Counted from the stretch's first letter, positions 25,010 to 34,290 are shown. The stretch: 64,000 nt of DNA from Imperialibacter sp964351395 (GCA_964351395.1 CAYGOF010000015.1:54506-118505); one strand, 5' to 3'. The notes: generated from the letters alone by a model not told the origin. Program-made: numbers and translations.

Positions 25010-26461
25010 TTAGAATTCCCCTTTCAGTTTTTCGTAGATCCTCGTGGCCTTTTGGAGAGTATCCTGGTACAACTTAGCGTCATTGGCGTCTGGCATAAAC
25101 TCTTTCTCGTATTTTATAAGTTGTGTTGCCTGTTGCAGGTTCTCCATTTCGCCGATGGCATATAAGCCCAAAATAGCAGCACCAAATGAAGAGCTTTCCG
25201 CTGAGTTACAGAGTAGGCAGGGTTTCTGAAGCACGTTGGCCAACGTCTGAATCAGGTAATCTGACTTAGCGAATCCGCCACTAACCACTACTTTTTCAAC
25301 CTCACCAGTTACTTCATCTACTGAAGTGGCGATATGATGCGCAGCCCGAAATATGCCTTCCCAAACGGCTCTGTAAAAGTGTTCTTTTGTGTGGTTCATT
25401 TGCACACAAAAAAACACCCCTTTTGCTTCAGCATCCCAGATGGGTGCTCGCTCACCAAGGAGGTAGGGCAAAAACAAAAGCCCGTCGCTGCCGGGCTTGA
25501 TCATTTTGAGTGCCTTTTCATCAAACTGACCGTTACCAAACTCCTTCTCAAACCATTGAGCAACCACCCCTCCATTGTTGGATGGCCCACCGACCACATA
25601 AAGGTTATCGGACAAAATATAATTAAATACACGCTGCTGTTTATCTTTTATAAGCTGAGGTACAGTTTTGCGGTAGGCACTACTGGTTCCGACGGTAAGG
25701 GAAGCCGTACTTGCATCCAAAACGCCAGAACCCAGATTAGCCAGACATCCGTCGCTTGCACCTATCACAACAGGTGTAGAAGCCTCTATTCCAAGCGACT
25801 TTGCAGCTGTAGTTTTCAATGGTGGCAGCAACTCAGTAGTAGGCAACACAATGGCCAGCTGACTGGTAGAAATACCAGCTACTTCCAGCGCAAGGGCATG
25901 CCATTTTCTTGACTCGATATCATATAAGCCTGTAGCAGAAGCAAGCGACTGATCGAGCAGATACTCTCCAGTCCAATGATGAATGATATACTCCTTCATC
26001 GATACTATTTTGAACACCCTTTGCATTAGATCAGGCCGCTGCTTTTGAAACCAAAGAAGCTTGCTTAATGGCGACATCGGGTGAATGGGCGTTCCTGTGG
26101 CCAGGTAAATAACCTCTCCAGTTTCGCTCTTCTTTAATGCAGCGGCCTCTTTTTCGCTTCTATTGTCAGCCCAAATGATAAGGTTGGTCATCGGTCGACC
26201 ATGGTCGTCTAACAACATCAGCCCATGCATAGCGGCCGAGAAGCTAATTACTAAAGGAGATCGCCCCATCGCTTTCACCAGCGTGCTGACTGCCAACTCA
26301 GTGGCCAGCAAGATTTGCCCGGGGTCCTGTTCGAACCAGCCTTCATGGGGAGAAATTAGCGGGTATTTGTTATTGACAACTTGTAATTGTTTTCCATCAA
26401 CTCCAAAAGCCACTGCTTTGGTACTGGTAGTACCAATATCTAATCCAATGATGTATTCCAT
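25010..26461 (-). CDS. gntK: Gluconokinase, FGGY family
   Basis: A 483-aa sugar kinase of the two-domain FGGY family. The N-terminal phosphate loop is GLDIGTTSTKAV; WADNRSE, TGTPIHPMSPLSKL and SLASATGLYD match the Bacillus-type gluconate kinase (GntK) pattern, and the second half has ATP-site pieces IGASDGCLANLGSG and VVSGGFAKSD. It would phosphorylate gluconate to 6-phosphogluconate, the substrate of Gnd, encoded at 62.1-63.5 kb. Length and motifs argue against xylulokinase or glycerol kinase, although related sugar acids remain possible. It stands alone, with no gluconate permease next to it. Confidence 0.85.
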   Translation of the reverse strand: MEYIIGLDIGTTSTKAVAFGVDGKQLQVVNNKYPLISPHEGWFEQDPGQILLATELAVSTLVKAMGRSPLVISFSAAMHGLMLLDDHGRPMTNLIIWADNRSEKEAAALKKSETGEVIYLATGTPIHPMSPLSKLLWFQKQRPDLMQRVFKIVSMKEYIIHHWTGEYLLDQSLASATGLYDIESRKWHALALEVAGISTSQLAIVLPTTELLPPLKTTAAKSLGIEASTPVVIGASDGCLANLGSGVLDASTASLTVGTSSAYRKTVPQLIKDKQQRVFNYILSDNLYVVGGPSNNGGVVAQWFEKEFGNGQFDEKALKMIKPGSDGLLFLPYLLGERAPIWDAEAKGVFFCVQMNHTKEHFYRAVWEGIFRAAHHIATSVDEVTGEVEKVVVSGGFAKSDYLIQTLANVLQKPCLLCNSAESSSFGAAILGLYAIGEMENLQQATQLIKYEKEFMPDANDAKLYQDTLQKATRIYEKLKGEF

Positions 26462-26556
26462 CCAGTTATCTTCGAAATACTATGATCTATAAACTTATAG
26501 CTAATTAAATCGATTCTTTTCACTATAATGAAACACAAGACTAAAATAAGCGACCG

Positions 26557-27132
26557 ATGAGCGAAAGTTCCTCCTTATTTCCAGCCCAAAGAAGTCAACA
26601 GGTGTATGAATATTTGTTTTTGATCTACCTGAAAGAAATAGAAAAAGATGTGGTAACCCTTAAGAACCGCCTCTCTCACTCGGTTGGGGATGGATATCCA
26701 GGTCACAAATCTACACCTCACATTTCACTTTTTAATATTTCAAGCTCCGAGCAAATGGATCATATGCTTCAACTTATGAACATTAGCTGGATGCCCGCCT
26801 TCGAGGTGGAAGTGAAGGGTTTTGATTACTATAAACATGGGCAAAACAGCCGAACCCTGTATGTTAACATTAAGAAGAAGGATGGCATTGTTTACCTTCA
26901 AAAATGGCTGGCTGAGTTCTTTCATTTGAAAAAGCACGCCTACGAACCATATATTACCCTGGGAAGAACCTTGCCTATTGCCCAATTCGAGAAAGTCTGG
27001 GAGGACATCAAAGGCATAACATTTGAAAGGTTGTTTACTTGTGACAGGCTCGTTGTTCTGAAAAGAAAGCAGCAAAAAGAACAACCATTGAAATGGGGCC
27101 CCTATAGGGAAATTATGCTGGCGAGTAATTAA
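26557..27132 (+). CDS. 2'-5' RNA ligase / 2H phosphoesterase superfamily protein with altered second motif
   Basis: A 191-aa protein of the 2H (LigT-like) fold. The first catalytic motif is present as H55-I-S in KSTPHISLFN. The second, which should be H-x-T/S, reads Y132-I-T in YEPYITLGRTL, so the second catalytic His is replaced by Tyr while the surrounding strand is well kept. Normal family members hydrolyse or ligate 2',3'-cyclic or 2'-5' phosphodiesters in RNA or nucleotides using both His. With only one, this protein may bind but not cleave, or use another mechanism. A 424-bp or shorter intergenic unit; monocistronic, convergent with the nitrilase. Confidence 0.8.
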   Translation: MSESSSLFPAQRSQQVYEYLFLIYLKEIEKDVVTLKNRLSHSVGDGYPGHKSTPHISLFNISSSEQMDHMLQLMNISWMPAFEVEVKGFDYYKHGQNSRTLYVNIKKKDGIVYLQKWLAEFFHLKKHAYEPYITLGRTLPIAQFEKVWEDIKGITFERLFTCDRLVVLKRKQQKEQPLKWGPYREIMLASN

Positions 27133-27152
27133 AAACGCCATCTGGTTTGATT

Positions 27153-28115
27153 TTACTTAGTGGATGGCGGTTTCAACCATGTGGGCTGCGTATTTGATGT
27201 ATGTTCCCTACCGATAATGTCTTTGTACAAAGAAGGCCTCCTTGCATTTCTATATCTATAACCTCCTGCCAGCTTCAATTTATCGGGAGTAACAGTTGCT
27301 ATGCTCAAACCATCATCGAAACTTCTAATTTCGGACAAGATTTCGCCATATGGGTCAAGTATGAGGGAGTTGCCGTTTTTCAGATGCTCTCCATCATAGC
27401 CGATCGGATTTGTGAAAACATAGTATACGCCATTATCATAAGCCCTGGCCGGTAACCAACGAAGCAACCATTGTCTTCCTTTCGGCCCATCAAATTCCAT
27501 CCTTAGTGGCACTGGGTCAGTATGCCTTTTCTGCCATAGAGCATCGTCGACATAGCCTCGTCCAGGCATGGCAGATGGTGTACACATCGTCACATGGGGC
27601 GCGAAAATTATCTCAGCCCCCATAAGCGTAGTCGCTCTTACATTTTCAACAACATTGTTATCATAACAGATCAAGATTCCGCACTTCCATCCAAAAAGGT
27701 CAAAAACAACAAACTCATTACCAGGGCTCAAATACTCACTAATAAAAGGATGAAGCTTACGGAATTTGGCTTGCACTCCTTCTTCAGTGACGCATACATA
27801 GGTATTGTATACTTGATTGTCCTCAAGCTCCAAAAGGCCCGCCAAAACAACGATATGATACTTTCTGGCAATCTTTATAAGCTGCTGAATGCTTGGCCCA
27901 TCAGGAACAGTCTCCGCCAAACCAAATACTTCATTTTTGGACAAGTTCTTCAAAAACGTGTATGCTGTCACCGACATTTCATGGAAGCTGACAATGTCGG
28001 CTCCCTGGGCCTTTGCCTCTTTTGTAAGCCTTTCAATTATCGAAAGATTGTAGGCTTTGTCGCCATCTTTAGGTTGAAACTGGGCAGCCGCTATTTTAAG
28101 GTCTTTTTTTTCCAT
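27153..28115 (-). CDS. Nitrilase-superfamily carbon-nitrogen hydrolase
   Basis: A 320-aa protein with the complete catalytic triad: E46 in IVSFHEMSVTAY, K120 in AKFRKLHPFISEY and C150 in KCGILICYDNNV. The superfamily cleaves nitriles, amides, N-carbamoyl or N-acyl groups; the branch cannot be fixed from motifs. The presence of FHEMS rather than the FPE of true nitrilases and the length suggest an amidase or N-carbamoylase-like enzyme. Cytoplasmic. It lies downstream of the NagB/PIG-L gene on the same strand but is separated from it by an intrinsic terminator, so it may have its own promoter or depend on read-through. Confidence 0.87.
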   Translation of the reverse strand: MEKKDLKIAAAQFQPKDGDKAYNLSIIERLTKEAKAQGADIVSFHEMSVTAYTFLKNLSKNEVFGLAETVPDGPSIQQLIKIARKYHIVVLAGLLELEDNQVYNTYVCVTEEGVQAKFRKLHPFISEYLSPGNEFVVFDLFGWKCGILICYDNNVVENVRATTLMGAEIIFAPHVTMCTPSAMPGRGYVDDALWQKRHTDPVPLRMEFDGPKGRQWLLRWLPARAYDNGVYYVFTNPIGYDGEHLKNGNSLILDPYGEILSEIRSFDDGLSIATVTPDKLKLAGGYRYRNARRPSLYKDIIGREHTSNTQPTWLKPPSTK

Positions 28116-28122
28116 GTAAAAT

Positions 28123-28143
28123 AAAAAAGGGGCTAAACGCCCC
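28123..28143 (-). terminator. Intrinsic terminator between the NagB/PIG-L gene and the nitrilase gene
   Basis: Read leftward, GGGGC / GCCCC (28129-28133 with 28139-28143) with a 5-base loop is followed by six Ts. It sits between the stop of the NagB/PIG-L gene and the start of the nitrilase gene. Confidence 0.8.
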
Positions 28144-28150
28144 CCTTCTT

Positions 28151-30115
28151 TTAAAAGTAATACCTTCTGAATGCTTCGATGGCCTCATACTCTGCCAAAC
28201 CAAGTAAATCATAAATTCGTGCAGTATCATGATTTCTATCTTCTGCCCGCTGCCAAAATTCTCTGGCATCGTTACCCGGGAAAACAGCTGCATCTTTTTG
28301 TGATTGATGCTTGAAAATAGCCTTCCTTTTGCGCAACAATTCATCTGGACTGATAGGGACAGCCATATCGATGTTTTCAATCTCCCATTCTTGCCAGGCA
28401 CCTCTGTAGAGCCAAACCCGACAATCGTCCATCCACTTCTCTCCTTTCATCCGATCTATTGCCTGTAGAATGGCATCCAAACATACCCTGTGCGTTCCAT
28501 GTGGGTCCGACAAATCACCCGCTGCATAAATCTGATGCGGTTTCACCTTATCAAGGAGATCCATGATGATTTTCACATCGTCTTCGCCAATTGGCTTCTT
28601 CCTGATTTTACCCGTCTCGTAGAAAGGCATGTCCAGAAAGTGCATTTGTTCGTCAGGAATGCCTACATACCGTGCACCCGCCTTGGCTTCAGAACGCCTG
28701 ATAAGCGCCTTTATTTTCATTACCTCCTGGGTATCAACTTCGCCTGGTCTTTTCTTCTTCAAAGCCTCTTTAACCCCTTTGTAAAGATCGGTTTCTTGTG
28801 GATTGGTATAACCAAATTCCTTTCGAAGATCCCTGAAAAAGTCAGCAAACCTGATCACATCATCATCAAAAACAGCAATGTTTCCGGAGGTTTGGTACGC
28901 TACGTGCACTTCATGCCCCTGATCCACCAGGCGAATAAATGTACCGCCCATGCTGATCACATCGTCATCGGGGTGTGGACTAAAGATAATGGCTCTTTTG
29001 GAAACAGGTAAGGCTCGCTCTGGCCTGTGGGTATCATCTGCATTAGGCTTACCACCCGGCCAACCAGTGATGGTATGTTGTAAGTCGTTGAAAAGCCTGA
29101 TATTAATTTGGTAGGCAGGTCCATGCTCGGTCACCAGGTCACTCATACCATGCTCAGTGTAGTCTCTTTCGGTGAGTTTAAGCACAGGCTTTTCCATCTT
29201 CTGACACAGCCAGATAACGGCCTTCCTCGTGAAATAATCGTCCCACGTAATCTCGCCTACAAGCCATGGCGTTTTAACCCTGGTGAGTTCAGCAGATGCT
29301 GAAATATCTAAATAAAACTGGGTATTGGGATGCTCTTGCAAATAAGTGGCAGGCACCTGCTCAGATATCTCTCCTTCGACAGTACGGGCTATCACTTTGC
29401 CCTTGCCTTCACCCCAAGCCATCAAAATGATCTTTTTAGCTTTCATGATAGTACCAACTCCCATGGTAATAGCATGACGGGGAACATTTTCCTGAGCGAA
29501 GAAGTCGCTGGCTGCATCCACTCTGGTAATGTGATCCAATGTAATCATCCTCGTAGGTGAGGTGATGGATGAACCAGGCTCATTGAAACCGATGTGACCT
29601 GTGCGACCTATACCAAGCAACTGCAAATCAATCCCTCCGACACTGTCAATCTTTGCCTCGTAATTGCGGCAATATTCGTAAACATCCTCTTTGGCTACTT
29701 TGCCGTCAGGAATGTTCACATTCTTCATATCGATATCGACATGATCAAACAAGTACTCCTTCATGAACCGAACATAACTTTGCAACTCATCGGGTTGCAT
29801 AGGAAAGTACTCGTCCAGGTTAAATGTGATGACGTTTTTAAAGCTAAGCCCTTCCTCCTTGTGCATACGAACCAACTGGTTGTATACCTGGGTGGGTGTG
29901 GAGCCGGTGGCAAGTCCTAAGACACAATTCTCACCTTTACTTGCCTTGGCTCTGATTAATTCGGCAATTTCCTTTGCCACAGTTAACGATGCCAGTTGGC
30001 TAGTAGCTAGAATTTCTGTCGGAATTTTTTCAAAGCGTGTTAGCTCTTTTTTATCAACCGTCCTGATCTCAGGCACTGTATTGATGTCGTATCCTTTAGC
30101 GGTTTTTGTAGTCAT
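28151..30115 (-). CDS. nagB: Glucosamine-6-phosphate deaminase fused to a PIG-L/LmbE-like deacetylase domain
   Basis: About 654 aa from the ATG at 30115; a TTG at 30136 would add seven. Domain 1 (about 20-290) is NagB: LGLATGSTPTQVYNQL, NLDEYFP, GIGRTGHIGFNEPGS and the isomerase/deaminase surface. Domain 2 (about 370-560) is PIG-L-like with the metal-binding IIFSPHPDDDVISMGG and a later SDPHGTHRVC. NagB converts glucosamine-6-phosphate to fructose-6-phosphate and ammonia; PIG-L/LmbE enzymes remove N-acetyl groups from GlcNAc derivatives using zinc. The fusion is common in Bacteroidota and suggests deacetylation and deamination in one protein, but the second domain's substrate is inferred. A palindrome lies upstream, between likely promoter boxes. 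Confidence 0.92.
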   Translation of the reverse strand: MTTKTAKGYDINTVPEIRTVDKKELTRFEKIPTEILATSQLASLTVAKEIAELIRAKASKGENCVLGLATGSTPTQVYNQLVRMHKEEGLSFKNVITFNLDEYFPMQPDELQSYVRFMKEYLFDHVDIDMKNVNIPDGKVAKEDVYEYCRNYEAKIDSVGGIDLQLLGIGRTGHIGFNEPGSSITSPTRMITLDHITRVDAASDFFAQENVPRHAITMGVGTIMKAKKIILMAWGEGKGKVIARTVEGEISEQVPATYLQEHPNTQFYLDISASAELTRVKTPWLVGEITWDDYFTRKAVIWLCQKMEKPVLKLTERDYTEHGMSDLVTEHGPAYQINIRLFNDLQHTITGWPGGKPNADDTHRPERALPVSKRAIIFSPHPDDDVISMGGTFIRLVDQGHEVHVAYQTSGNIAVFDDDVIRFADFFRDLRKEFGYTNPQETDLYKGVKEALKKKRPGEVDTQEVMKIKALIRRSEAKAGARYVGIPDEQMHFLDMPFYETGKIRKKPIGEDDVKIIMDLLDKVKPHQIYAAGDLSDPHGTHRVCLDAILQAIDRMKGEKWMDDCRVWLYRGAWQEWEIENIDMAVPISPDELLRKRKAIFKHQSQKDAAVFPGNDAREFWQRAEDRNHDTARIYDLLGLAEYEAIEAFRRYYF

Positions 30116-30157
30116 TTCGGTGTTGTTTGTTTCCAAAACTGATGCAAGTTATAAAAA

Positions 30158-30171
30158 TGTGTGCGCACACA
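30158..30171. promoter_or_regulatory. Perfect 14-bp palindrome upstream of nagB, candidate operator
   Basis: TGTGTGCGCACACA is a perfect palindrome. Read leftward it follows a TTTTG (-33 type) and precedes TAACTTG (TAnnTTG-type -7) by a few Ts, so a protein on it would block the promoter. The spacing between the boxes is about 18 bp. A sugar-responsive repressor is the likely ligand, but no candidate regulator gene is adjacent. Confidence 0.55.
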
Positions 30172-30277
30172 AAACGTTTTTAAGCATATTTTTTTACTCC
30201 AGGTAAAACACCCATTAATTTAATGAATTGCCAGACACTAAATGCACACTGTCAAAAGTCTATCTAATCTGGCGTAT

Positions 30278-31192
30278 CTAAGTTGTCTTTCTGTAGGCAC
30301 TTATCAAATCCAGTCGAACCTCTGTATTACCACTACTCGACGTGTCAAACATTGGCTCAAAGTCTGCATCAAAGATTACTTCATCATTTCGGTAAGAAAA
30401 TGCCTGATGCACATACTGGTTGAATGTTTCATCATACCCTTTTAACAAAATCACAAATTCAGCTTTCTCTTTTGAAAGGTCTAGCACACCCTTGCCGTGC
30501 AATGGACTATTGTCAACAATTGGGTGAACGATTGTCCAGGGAAGCGGAAACAAGTTGATGAAGTCAATCTCCAGATCAAGCTGTTTATAAACCCTTTTTT
30601 GCTTATCGTCTGCCCCGCTCAGGTGAGAATACATCACTATCGCCTGCATTTCAATCAGATGGTTTTTTCGTTTATTCACGATCCTGAACTTCAAGCCCTT
30701 GATCCCTCTGTAAGGACTCACCACCATATTGCTACTGAAAAGTATGTTTGCCTTTGCTTTCGAGAACCGCCCGTACAAAATGCCAGTAGCCAATGCAAAG
30801 CTCATCAGACCTACAAATGACTCAAAAGCAGCCACCAAACTGGTCAGCTTGCCTACCGGACTCAAGTAGCCGTACCCAACAGTTGTGATGGTTTGACAAG
30901 AAAAATAAAAACAATGTAAAAAAGCATCCCATTCAGAAATGCTGGGTTCGGCGTTGAGTCCTTCCACGCCTATGAAGTAATACAACAGGGCGAAAAAGAA
31001 ATTAACCACGACGAATGCAGCTAAAAGTATTCCGAGAAATGGTATCCAGCCTAAATTAATCAACCAATGATACAGGCTAAAATCGAAAATAGAGCCGCCG
31101 GTTTTTACGACATTGAAGCTGCCATCTTGATTGATGAGCCGTTCGGTATCTTTAAATGATTTGGTTCCAAATCCGAGTTCCCTGATTTTCAT
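30278..31192 (-). CDS. Inward-rectifier-type potassium channel (KirBac-like)
   Basis: A 304-aa protein with two membrane helices (about 46-72 and 119-142) around a pore loop holding the K+ filter T-V-G-Y-G at 104-108 (TITTVGYGYLSPVG). The C-terminal half (about 150-290) is an immunoglobulin-like cytoplasmic domain with RGIKGLKFRIVNKRKNHLIE and LPLPWTIVHPIVDNSPLHG motifs of the inward-rectifier family. It would conduct K+ across the inner membrane and be gated by the cytoplasmic domain, perhaps by lipids or pH, as in KirBac. Single gene between nagB and the permease unit, same strand as both. Confidence 0.92.
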   Translation of the reverse strand: MKIRELGFGTKSFKDTERLINQDGSFNVVKTGGSIFDFSLYHWLINLGWIPFLGILLAAFVVVNFFFALLYYFIGVEGLNAEPSISEWDAFLHCFYFSCQTITTVGYGYLSPVGKLTSLVAAFESFVGLMSFALATGILYGRFSKAKANILFSSNMVVSPYRGIKGLKFRIVNKRKNHLIEMQAIVMYSHLSGADDKQKRVYKQLDLEIDFINLFPLPWTIVHPIVDNSPLHGKGVLDLSKEKAEFVILLKGYDETFNQYVHQAFSYRNDEVIFDADFEPMFDTSSSGNTEVRLDLISAYRKTT

Positions 31193-31248
31193 TCTCTGGT
31201 AAAAGCGTGAACTTTAATAACATCTAAACTGGCAAATTCAAGTGAAAT

Positions 31249-31273
31249 AAAAAAGCCACCGAAGGGGTGGCTT
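31249..31273 (-). terminator. Intrinsic terminator of the permease gene
   Basis: Read leftward, the stem AAGCCACC / GGTGGCTT (31253-31273, 5-base loop GAAGG) is followed by six Ts (complement of 31249-31254). It is 22 bp past the permease stop codon. Confidence 0.85.
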
Positions 31274-31294
31274 TCAAATTAAAACAAGCGTATG

Positions 31295-33961
31295 CTATTC
31301 GTACTTTAGGTTATCAATGGGATTGGAACGTGCTGCCTTTAGTGACTGGAAACTGACCGTTAGCAAACCAACAACAACTACAATCAAACTAGAGAGAATA
31401 AAAAGCCCACCACTCAACGATGTCCGATAGGCAAAATCGCTCAACCAAACATCCATCGCATACCAGGCCAGTGGGACCGCCACTAAAATAGCGACCAACA
31501 GTAAAACGGAAAACTCTGAAAAAAGAAGTTTCACAAGTGTGAAGACACCAGCACCGAGCACTTTTCTAATTCCCAATTCTTTTTTTCTTCTTTCAGCTGT
31601 ATAAGCCGACAGTCCAAACAGCCCGAGGCATCCGATAAAGATCGCCAGCCCAGCAAAGACCGCGAAAATACTGCCAAGTTGGTTTTCAGATTGGTATTTG
31701 GCTTCGAATGACTGGTTGAGAAACTTGTATTCAAAAGGGATACCTGCCGCTACTTTCCCCCACGTCTCTTCCACATCCGCCAGGCTTTCAGAAAGGTTTT
31801 GAGTGTCGAGCCTGACAGACATAAAGCTTGCGTTATATTTTGTAACGTAAAGCAAAACGGGTACCACACCATTTCTGAGTGATTCAAAATGAAAGTCCTT
31901 CACAACACCCAGAACGGTCCATTCTTTCCGTCCTTCTTGCTCAAAATCCCCCATCATCTTTATTTTCTGTCCGATGGGATTCTCAAATCCAAATTTCCGA
32001 GCAGCAGTCTCGTTGAGCAATACACCCGCTGAATCGCTGGGTAATTGCACGTTAAAATCTCTTCCGTCAACAATCTCCATTTCGAAGGTTTTGACATAGT
32101 CGAAATCCACTCCCCAAACCTGGCAAGAAACCGATTGTTCTACAGACGTTCCACTAGATTCCTTCGGAAGAAATGGAGAATCAGATCGGTAGTCACCCAG
32201 AGGATAAAATGAAGAAATTGAAATATTTTTGACCGCTATATTTTTCTCAAGTTCTGTTTTCAGCACGCTGGCTTTATCTCCAAGATTCCCCACATTACCA
32301 AGCACTACTACTTGTTCTTTGTCAAACCCCAGGTCTCTGGTTTGGGTATACTTTAATTGCCTGTAGACCGTCAAAGATCCGATGATGAGGAACAGAGAAG
32401 TAGCGAACTGAAACACGACAAGGATATTCCTAAACCAACTAGCCTTGCTACCTGATTGAAAAGTCCCCTTCAATACTTCGGTAGGCTGAAACCCTGACAA
32501 ATAAAATGCGGGATATAGTCCAGCCAGCACCCCGATACCGACTACTGCTAATACCAGATAAACCCAAATACTGGGTTGCTCATAAAGTATGTAAGTAACC
32601 TCTTTGCCAGTAAACGAATTGAATGCAGGCAACAAAAACAAAACAATGGCAATGGCGATAAAGGAAGCAAGAAACGAAAACAAAATTGACTCTGTAAGAA
32701 ATTGGCTGATCAGTTGGTTCTTTATTGAACCCAATACTTTCTTTATTCCTACTTCTTTGGCTCGGATAGTAGCTCTTGCCGTAGATAGGTTCATGAAATT
32801 GATGCAAGCAATGACAAGGATAAATAAAGCCACGGCACTGAAAATATATACATAGTCGATGTTGCCATTTGACTCAATCTCGATACCCAATTGAGATTTT
32901 AAATGGATATCAGCTACTGGCTGAAGATAATAGTTAACATGATCCCCATTAGCCATCATATCGTCCCAATCAACCCCAACCATTTGTTTCAACTGTGGCC
33001 CAAAGTACTTTTCATACACAGAGGCAAACTTCATTTGAAGTCCCTCAGCATCATTTTTCTCATCCAGCAAAAAGTAGGTGTAATAGTTATTCCCTAGCCA
33101 AATATTATCGTTACCTCGATCATTTTCTATGGAAATCAATACTTCGGGGTGAAAATGACTTTTTCGGGGAAGGTCTTCAAAAACGGCTACCACCTTCACT
33201 GTAAGGTTTTCGTCAAACACCAATGTTTGGCCTACAGGATCGGTATTTCCGAAAATCTTGACCGCAGCTGAACTTGCTAAGACGGCCGTATTCGGCTCGT
33301 TTATTGCATTGCTGAGTGAACCATAAATTGTGGGAAATTGAAAAATATCAAGCGTTCCTTGTGAGGCATAAAACACATTGCTTTGCTTGTAAAAGACATC
33401 CCCTTTTTTGATGATACTTGATCCATATCTTTTGATTTTTCCAGCCAGTTGAATTTCGGGAAAATCCTTGGAAAAAGATTCTGCCATGGGGGCAGGAGAA
33501 AGTGGAAAATCGAATTGATTATCCCCAAATTTAAGATCAGCAGCTACCCGGTAAATTCGCTGATAATTTGGGTAGTTTTTGTCGTAACTGAGCTCATCTA
33601 TTACAAATAATGCAATGAAAAGACAGCTAGCCAAGCCGATGGCAAGACCGGAGATATTCAGGAAAGAATAGAATCGATAGCGATTCAGGTTCCTGAAAGC
33701 AATTATTAAATTAAAACGAATCATTGTTGTCCTATTTGAGTTTGACTTAATCTTTTTTATCGCAAATGGCCTAAGGAATTGGATCACATGGTACCAGTAT
33801 ATGAATGAGGCCATCGTATGCCCTTTTCTATCCAATACCCTGAAGTAGTATTCAGCAAGATCTCCCTGTATCTCTTCAAGCAGCTCACCTTTACAGAAAA
33901 ACACGAGTAGTTTATCTGCCAAACCCGGAGGGCTATTAATATTTGACGATGGGGTGCTCAT
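31295..33961 (-). CDS. FtsX-like (MacB-type) ABC transporter permease with N-terminal permease prefix domain
   Basis: An 888-aa inner-membrane protein. The first 70 residues (PPGLADKLLVFFCKGELLEEIQGDLAEYY) match the prefix domain typical of Bacteroidota permeases paired with PadR. After it come a first membrane helix (about 98-118), a large periplasmic MacB-like domain (about 130-375), three helices (about 380-490, with FMNLSTARATIRAKEVGIKKVLG), another short helix near 520, a second periplasmic domain (about 545-765) and three final helices with the second FtsX block RKKELGIRKVLGAGV. It is a fused two-copy FtsX permease. No ATPase gene is adjacent. Its start overlaps the padR stop by 4 bp, so they are co-transcribed and the PadR protein most likely controls it. 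Substrate unknown. Confidence 0.9.
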   Translation of the reverse strand: MSTPSSNINSPPGLADKLLVFFCKGELLEEIQGDLAEYYFRVLDRKGHTMASFIYWYHVIQFLRPFAIKKIKSNSNRTTMIRFNLIIAFRNLNRYRFYSFLNISGLAIGLASCLFIALFVIDELSYDKNYPNYQRIYRVAADLKFGDNQFDFPLSPAPMAESFSKDFPEIQLAGKIKRYGSSIIKKGDVFYKQSNVFYASQGTLDIFQFPTIYGSLSNAINEPNTAVLASSAAVKIFGNTDPVGQTLVFDENLTVKVVAVFEDLPRKSHFHPEVLISIENDRGNDNIWLGNNYYTYFLLDEKNDAEGLQMKFASVYEKYFGPQLKQMVGVDWDDMMANGDHVNYYLQPVADIHLKSQLGIEIESNGNIDYVYIFSAVALFILVIACINFMNLSTARATIRAKEVGIKKVLGSIKNQLISQFLTESILFSFLASFIAIAIVLFLLPAFNSFTGKEVTYILYEQPSIWVYLVLAVVGIGVLAGLYPAFYLSGFQPTEVLKGTFQSGSKASWFRNILVVFQFATSLFLIIGSLTVYRQLKYTQTRDLGFDKEQVVVLGNVGNLGDKASVLKTELEKNIAVKNISISSFYPLGDYRSDSPFLPKESSGTSVEQSVSCQVWGVDFDYVKTFEMEIVDGRDFNVQLPSDSAGVLLNETAARKFGFENPIGQKIKMMGDFEQEGRKEWTVLGVVKDFHFESLRNGVVPVLLYVTKYNASFMSVRLDTQNLSESLADVEETWGKVAAGIPFEYKFLNQSFEAKYQSENQLGSIFAVFAGLAIFIGCLGLFGLSAYTAERRKKELGIRKVLGAGVFTLVKLLFSEFSVLLLVAILVAVPLAWYAMDVWLSDFAYRTSLSGGLFILSSLIVVVVGLLTVSFQSLKAARSNPIDNLKYE

Positions 33962-34290
33962 GCCTTACCCAGTTTCAAATCAGGAAGTTGTCTCCATAAA
34001 TTCACTCTCACATCTTTTGACTCTATCAAGGCTTTTCTTCCTAATCCTGTCATCCGGAACACTCTTTTTCTTCTTCCTCCCCTTTCCTGTGTGCCTTCCT
34101 TCATTTCTGAATCGACATAGCCTTTTTCTTCTAGTCTGTTGAGCGTAGCATGCACGGCACCAATAGCAGCACTGCGGCCTGTTTGGCGCTCTAACTCATC
34201 TCTGATACCCAGACCATAAGCTTCACTGGCCAACAAAGCCACAATCAATAAGATAATCTCCTCAAATTCACCCAGCACGTCGCCTTTCAT
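33958..34290 (-). CDS. PadR family transcriptional regulator
   Basis: A 110-aa protein from the ATG at 34290; a GTG two codons upstream (34296) is possible. It is a winged-helix protein of the PadR family: LGEFEEIILLIVALLASEAYGLGIRDELERQTGRSAAIGAVHATLNRLEEKGYVDS, followed by the wing with a run of basic residues (GGRRKRVFRMT) and a dimerisation helix. It is first in a two-gene unit with the permease, overlapping by 4 bp. PadR proteins usually repress transcription until a ligand is bound. Its own promoter contains a perfect 12-bp inverted repeat, which is the likely operator. Confidence 0.92.
   Translation of the reverse strand: MKGDVLGEFEEIILLIVALLASEAYGLGIRDELERQTGRSAAIGAVHATLNRLEEKGYVDSEMKEGTQERGGRRKRVFRMTGLGRKALIESKDVRVNLWRQLPDLKLGKA

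Noticed and set aside
27132..27180. Inverted repeat ACGCCATC / GATGGCG between convergent genes, as a terminator
   Set aside because: The right arm is inside the nitrilase coding end, the spacing is long and no T-run follows.
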